Source of the DNA: Fidelibacterota bacterium
GTDB lineage: Bacteria > Marinisomatota > Marinisomatia > Marinisomatales > S15-B10
Direction of reading: 5' to 3'
NCBI GenBank assembly: GCA_002715465.1
Contig: PAYY01000006.1
Span: 25,834 to 89,833, forward strand
DNA length: 64,000 bases
The notes under the pieces are model-generated. The model saw only the letters and a program-made list of their open reading frames with translations, ran no database searches and was not told where the DNA came from. Position numbers and translations under genes: made by a program. This document shows positions 62,812-64,000 of this stretch, one piece after another. How positions within the stretch are numbered: position 1 is the stretch's first letter; every line of letters starts with the position of its first letter.

Positions 62812-63999
62812 TTACTTTAGTAATAGCATTTTTCTTACCGCGGTAAAATTTTCCGAATTTATTCTGTAAAAATAAACTCCACCACTGACCATATCACCAT
62901 TATTATCTTTCCCATCCCAATATACACTGTGAAATCTATTGCCATTATTATTCCCTTTAACAAGAGTTCTTATAGGTTGGCCTAATAAAGAATAGATTGT
63001 GATTGAAACCTGACTTTTTTCTGAAAGGCTATAGCTTATGGTAGTTCCGCTATTGAAAGGATTGGGGTAATTTTGATCTAAAGAGAAAACGGAAGGTTGA
63101 AGTTGCTCATATTGGATATCAGCTGTAGGTGCGTTTTTTCTATCCAGTTTTGTTACTTGAAGAATCTCATTAGTTGATTTTTTTTGCACAAATGCAATTA
63201 CAGACATGTTTTTCTTGTCCCAGGTTATTTGACTCATTTCCGAGTTATTTTTTGGAAAATAAGAGTTTTTTGGATAATCTTCTCTCAATGTCCATTCGTA
63301 GGAATTTTTGATAGTATCATCTTTTGAAATAACTAAAGTATCTCCGCCAAAGTAACTGTTTACCCATCCAAGGAAAACACCATGATGTTCTTTCTCTCCA
63401 TTAGAACCATTAAAAGAAATTGAGTCCATGGTCATTGCTACAAAGAGCCTTAAATCATCTCCGGAAATATCTGAATCACTGGTGACAGCAAGTTTGATGT
63501 AGGCTGTAAGTGTATCAAAGGTTGTTCCTTGAAAAGACATGTAAATGCTAGTTTCTTCACCGCGAATTGAAATTGCATCAGCCTTATAGGCATCAATACT
63601 AGTTGAAATTTCTCCATCCATATATAAGGTAGGAAGAAAATTCGGACTATAAGTGGGATCTTTACTGTCAGAACCACCGAAGCGATAGCAAACTGGATCC
63701 TCAACACAATTAGATGCAAAATCTGGTGCTCCAATTCCATGATACATAGGATCTCCCCATCCAATAGCATTGGAGTGGTAGCGGATAATAATCCAGTTAT
63801 TTGCGAGATCCTCTCCTACATAGTCAGTATGATCAGGGTCAAGATAGTGGTCCAACGCACGGTTGGAGGTTGGGCATCCTGGTCAGTTGGTGGCGGTTAT
63901 TAGTTCGCCTAAAACGCTCTTTTTCACCTGACATAGAATAGGTGTTAATAGTATCGCTATAGCAATAATAGAGGTCGAAATAGGATTGTTAAACTTCAT
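62812..63999 (-). CDS. Selenocysteine-containing Omp28/thioredoxin-like exported protein (UGA read as Sec39) with NYPNPFN sorting domain
   Basis: This is a 395-residue protein read through one in-frame TGA (plus-strand 63883-63885, residue 39). From the ATG at 63999 a signal peptide (about 1-24, ending I-L-C-Q) is followed by L-G-E-L-I-T-A-T-N-U39-P-G-C42-P. The Omp28/thioredoxin-like family has T-x-W-C-x-x-C-P at this place, so Sec replaces the first Cys of CxxC. A SECIS-like hairpin follows. The C-terminus (from about 310) is a FlgD-like/type-A sorting domain beginning D-Q-N-Y-P-N-P-F-N and ending K-M-L-L-L-K. This predicts an exported or surface-attached redox selenoprotein. A conventional reading would start at an internal codon near 63855 and miss the active site. 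The start is one base inside the window, so an earlier start cannot be excluded. Confidence 0.82.
63851..63885 (-). promoter_or_regulatory. UGA Sec codon and bacterial SECIS-like hairpin
   Basis: On the minus strand the TGA (63885-63883) is followed after 21 nt by the loop CGTGC (63861-63857). The stem is a perfect 6-bp TCCAAC/GTTGGA (63867-63862 with 63856-63851). The second loop base is G, and the 21-nt spacing lies in the 16-37 nt range accepted for bacterial SECIS elements. The stem is short but perfect. Confidence 0.7.
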
Positions 64000-64000
64000 A

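Noticed and set aside
62812..63855. Start of the minus-strand surface protein at an internal TTG near 63855
   Set aside because: That start leaves an exported-type protein without a signal peptide or its thioredoxin-like motif. Both appear when the frame is read through the TGA to the ATG at 63999.
1..64000. CRISPR arrays, insertion sequences, prophage or integrase genes, rRNA operons
   Set aside because: None seen: no regularly spaced repeats, no transposase or integrase motifs and no rRNA-like sequence.

Overview
The window is AT-rich (about one third G+C by eye), densely coding DNA from a Gram-negative bacterium. Genes lie in long runs with 1-30 base overlaps, and many use TTG or GTG starts. 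Several traits point to the FCB side of the tree: a GWxTD-family protein, two exported proteins with C-terminal NYPNPFN sorting domains, a DUF4837 lipoprotein, Lgt, a BamA/Omp85-type barrel and RfaE1. Together with the base composition this best fits a marine 'Candidatus Marinimicrobia' (SAR406) type organism. That placement is an inference from gene content; no 16S gene is present. No gene-free stretch exceeds about 220 bases, and I see no phage, insertion sequence or CRISPR array.

Layout. 1-2633: hexuronate catabolism (KDG kinase, SDR mannonate oxidoreductase, UxuA), ending at a hairpin. 2710-6188: a DUF3147 membrane protein, SmpB, TyrRS, thioredoxin and thioredoxin reductase. 6252-13332: one tightly overlapping run holding a degenerate ABC ATPase, an HDAC-like deacetylase, GpmI, RfaE1, an exported propeller and a GWxTD protein. 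13363-17144: a Cys-rich PD-(D/E)XK nuclease, RNase H, a long-form nucleotidyltransferase and MtaB. 17287-24594: a sorted surface protein, TrkA/TrkH, an aldehyde dehydrogenase and a DgcN/DgcA-like pair. 24735-30610: UvrC, a shortened PurL-like protein, and on the minus strand SuhB and an AGCS symporter. 30738-49605: LepA, a CPBP protease, a zinc-ribbon membrane protein, Lgt, an exported propeller, a 1123-residue surface protein, an Omp85 barrel, RNase R, a DUF4837 lipoprotein, a glycan cluster, AccA, a thioesterase and a queuosine-precursor transporter. 49676-54866: a PpiD/SurA-like foldase (minus), a family 5 uracil-DNA glycosylase, a DPP-IV-like peptidase and an RRM protein (minus). 55084-64000: three tRNAs (Ala, Gly, Cys), a selenoprotein-rhodanese-MauE/DoxX operon, a VOC protein, a small acidic protein, a metallo-beta-lactamase-fold hydrolase, an RsbW/RsbV/RsbU partner-switching set, a PrsW protease and a second selenoprotein.

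The most notable result is two genes that read through an in-frame TGA and are therefore easily mis-annotated as truncated or broken. The first (55283-56437, plus) is an exported lipoprotein with a degenerate 5'-nucleotidase-like fold, where UGA falls in a P-C-G-(Sec) motif. The second (62812-63999, minus) is an exported Omp28/thioredoxin-like protein, where UGA gives a Sec-x-x-Cys motif. In both, the TGA sits where relatives are expected to carry Cys. In both it is followed at a suitable distance (18 and 21 nt to the apical loop) by a hairpin that fits bacterial SECIS rules. Both products are predicted to be exported, which points to envelope selenium redox chemistry. The Sec machinery (selA/B/C/D) is not in this window and must lie elsewhere if the reading is right.

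Other departures from family norms are a fused glycosyltransferase whose phosphoglycosyl-transferase module has Gly in place of the nucleophilic Asp, a PurL homologue that seems to lack its ATP-binding half, and an ABC ATPase without the catalytic Glu or switch His.
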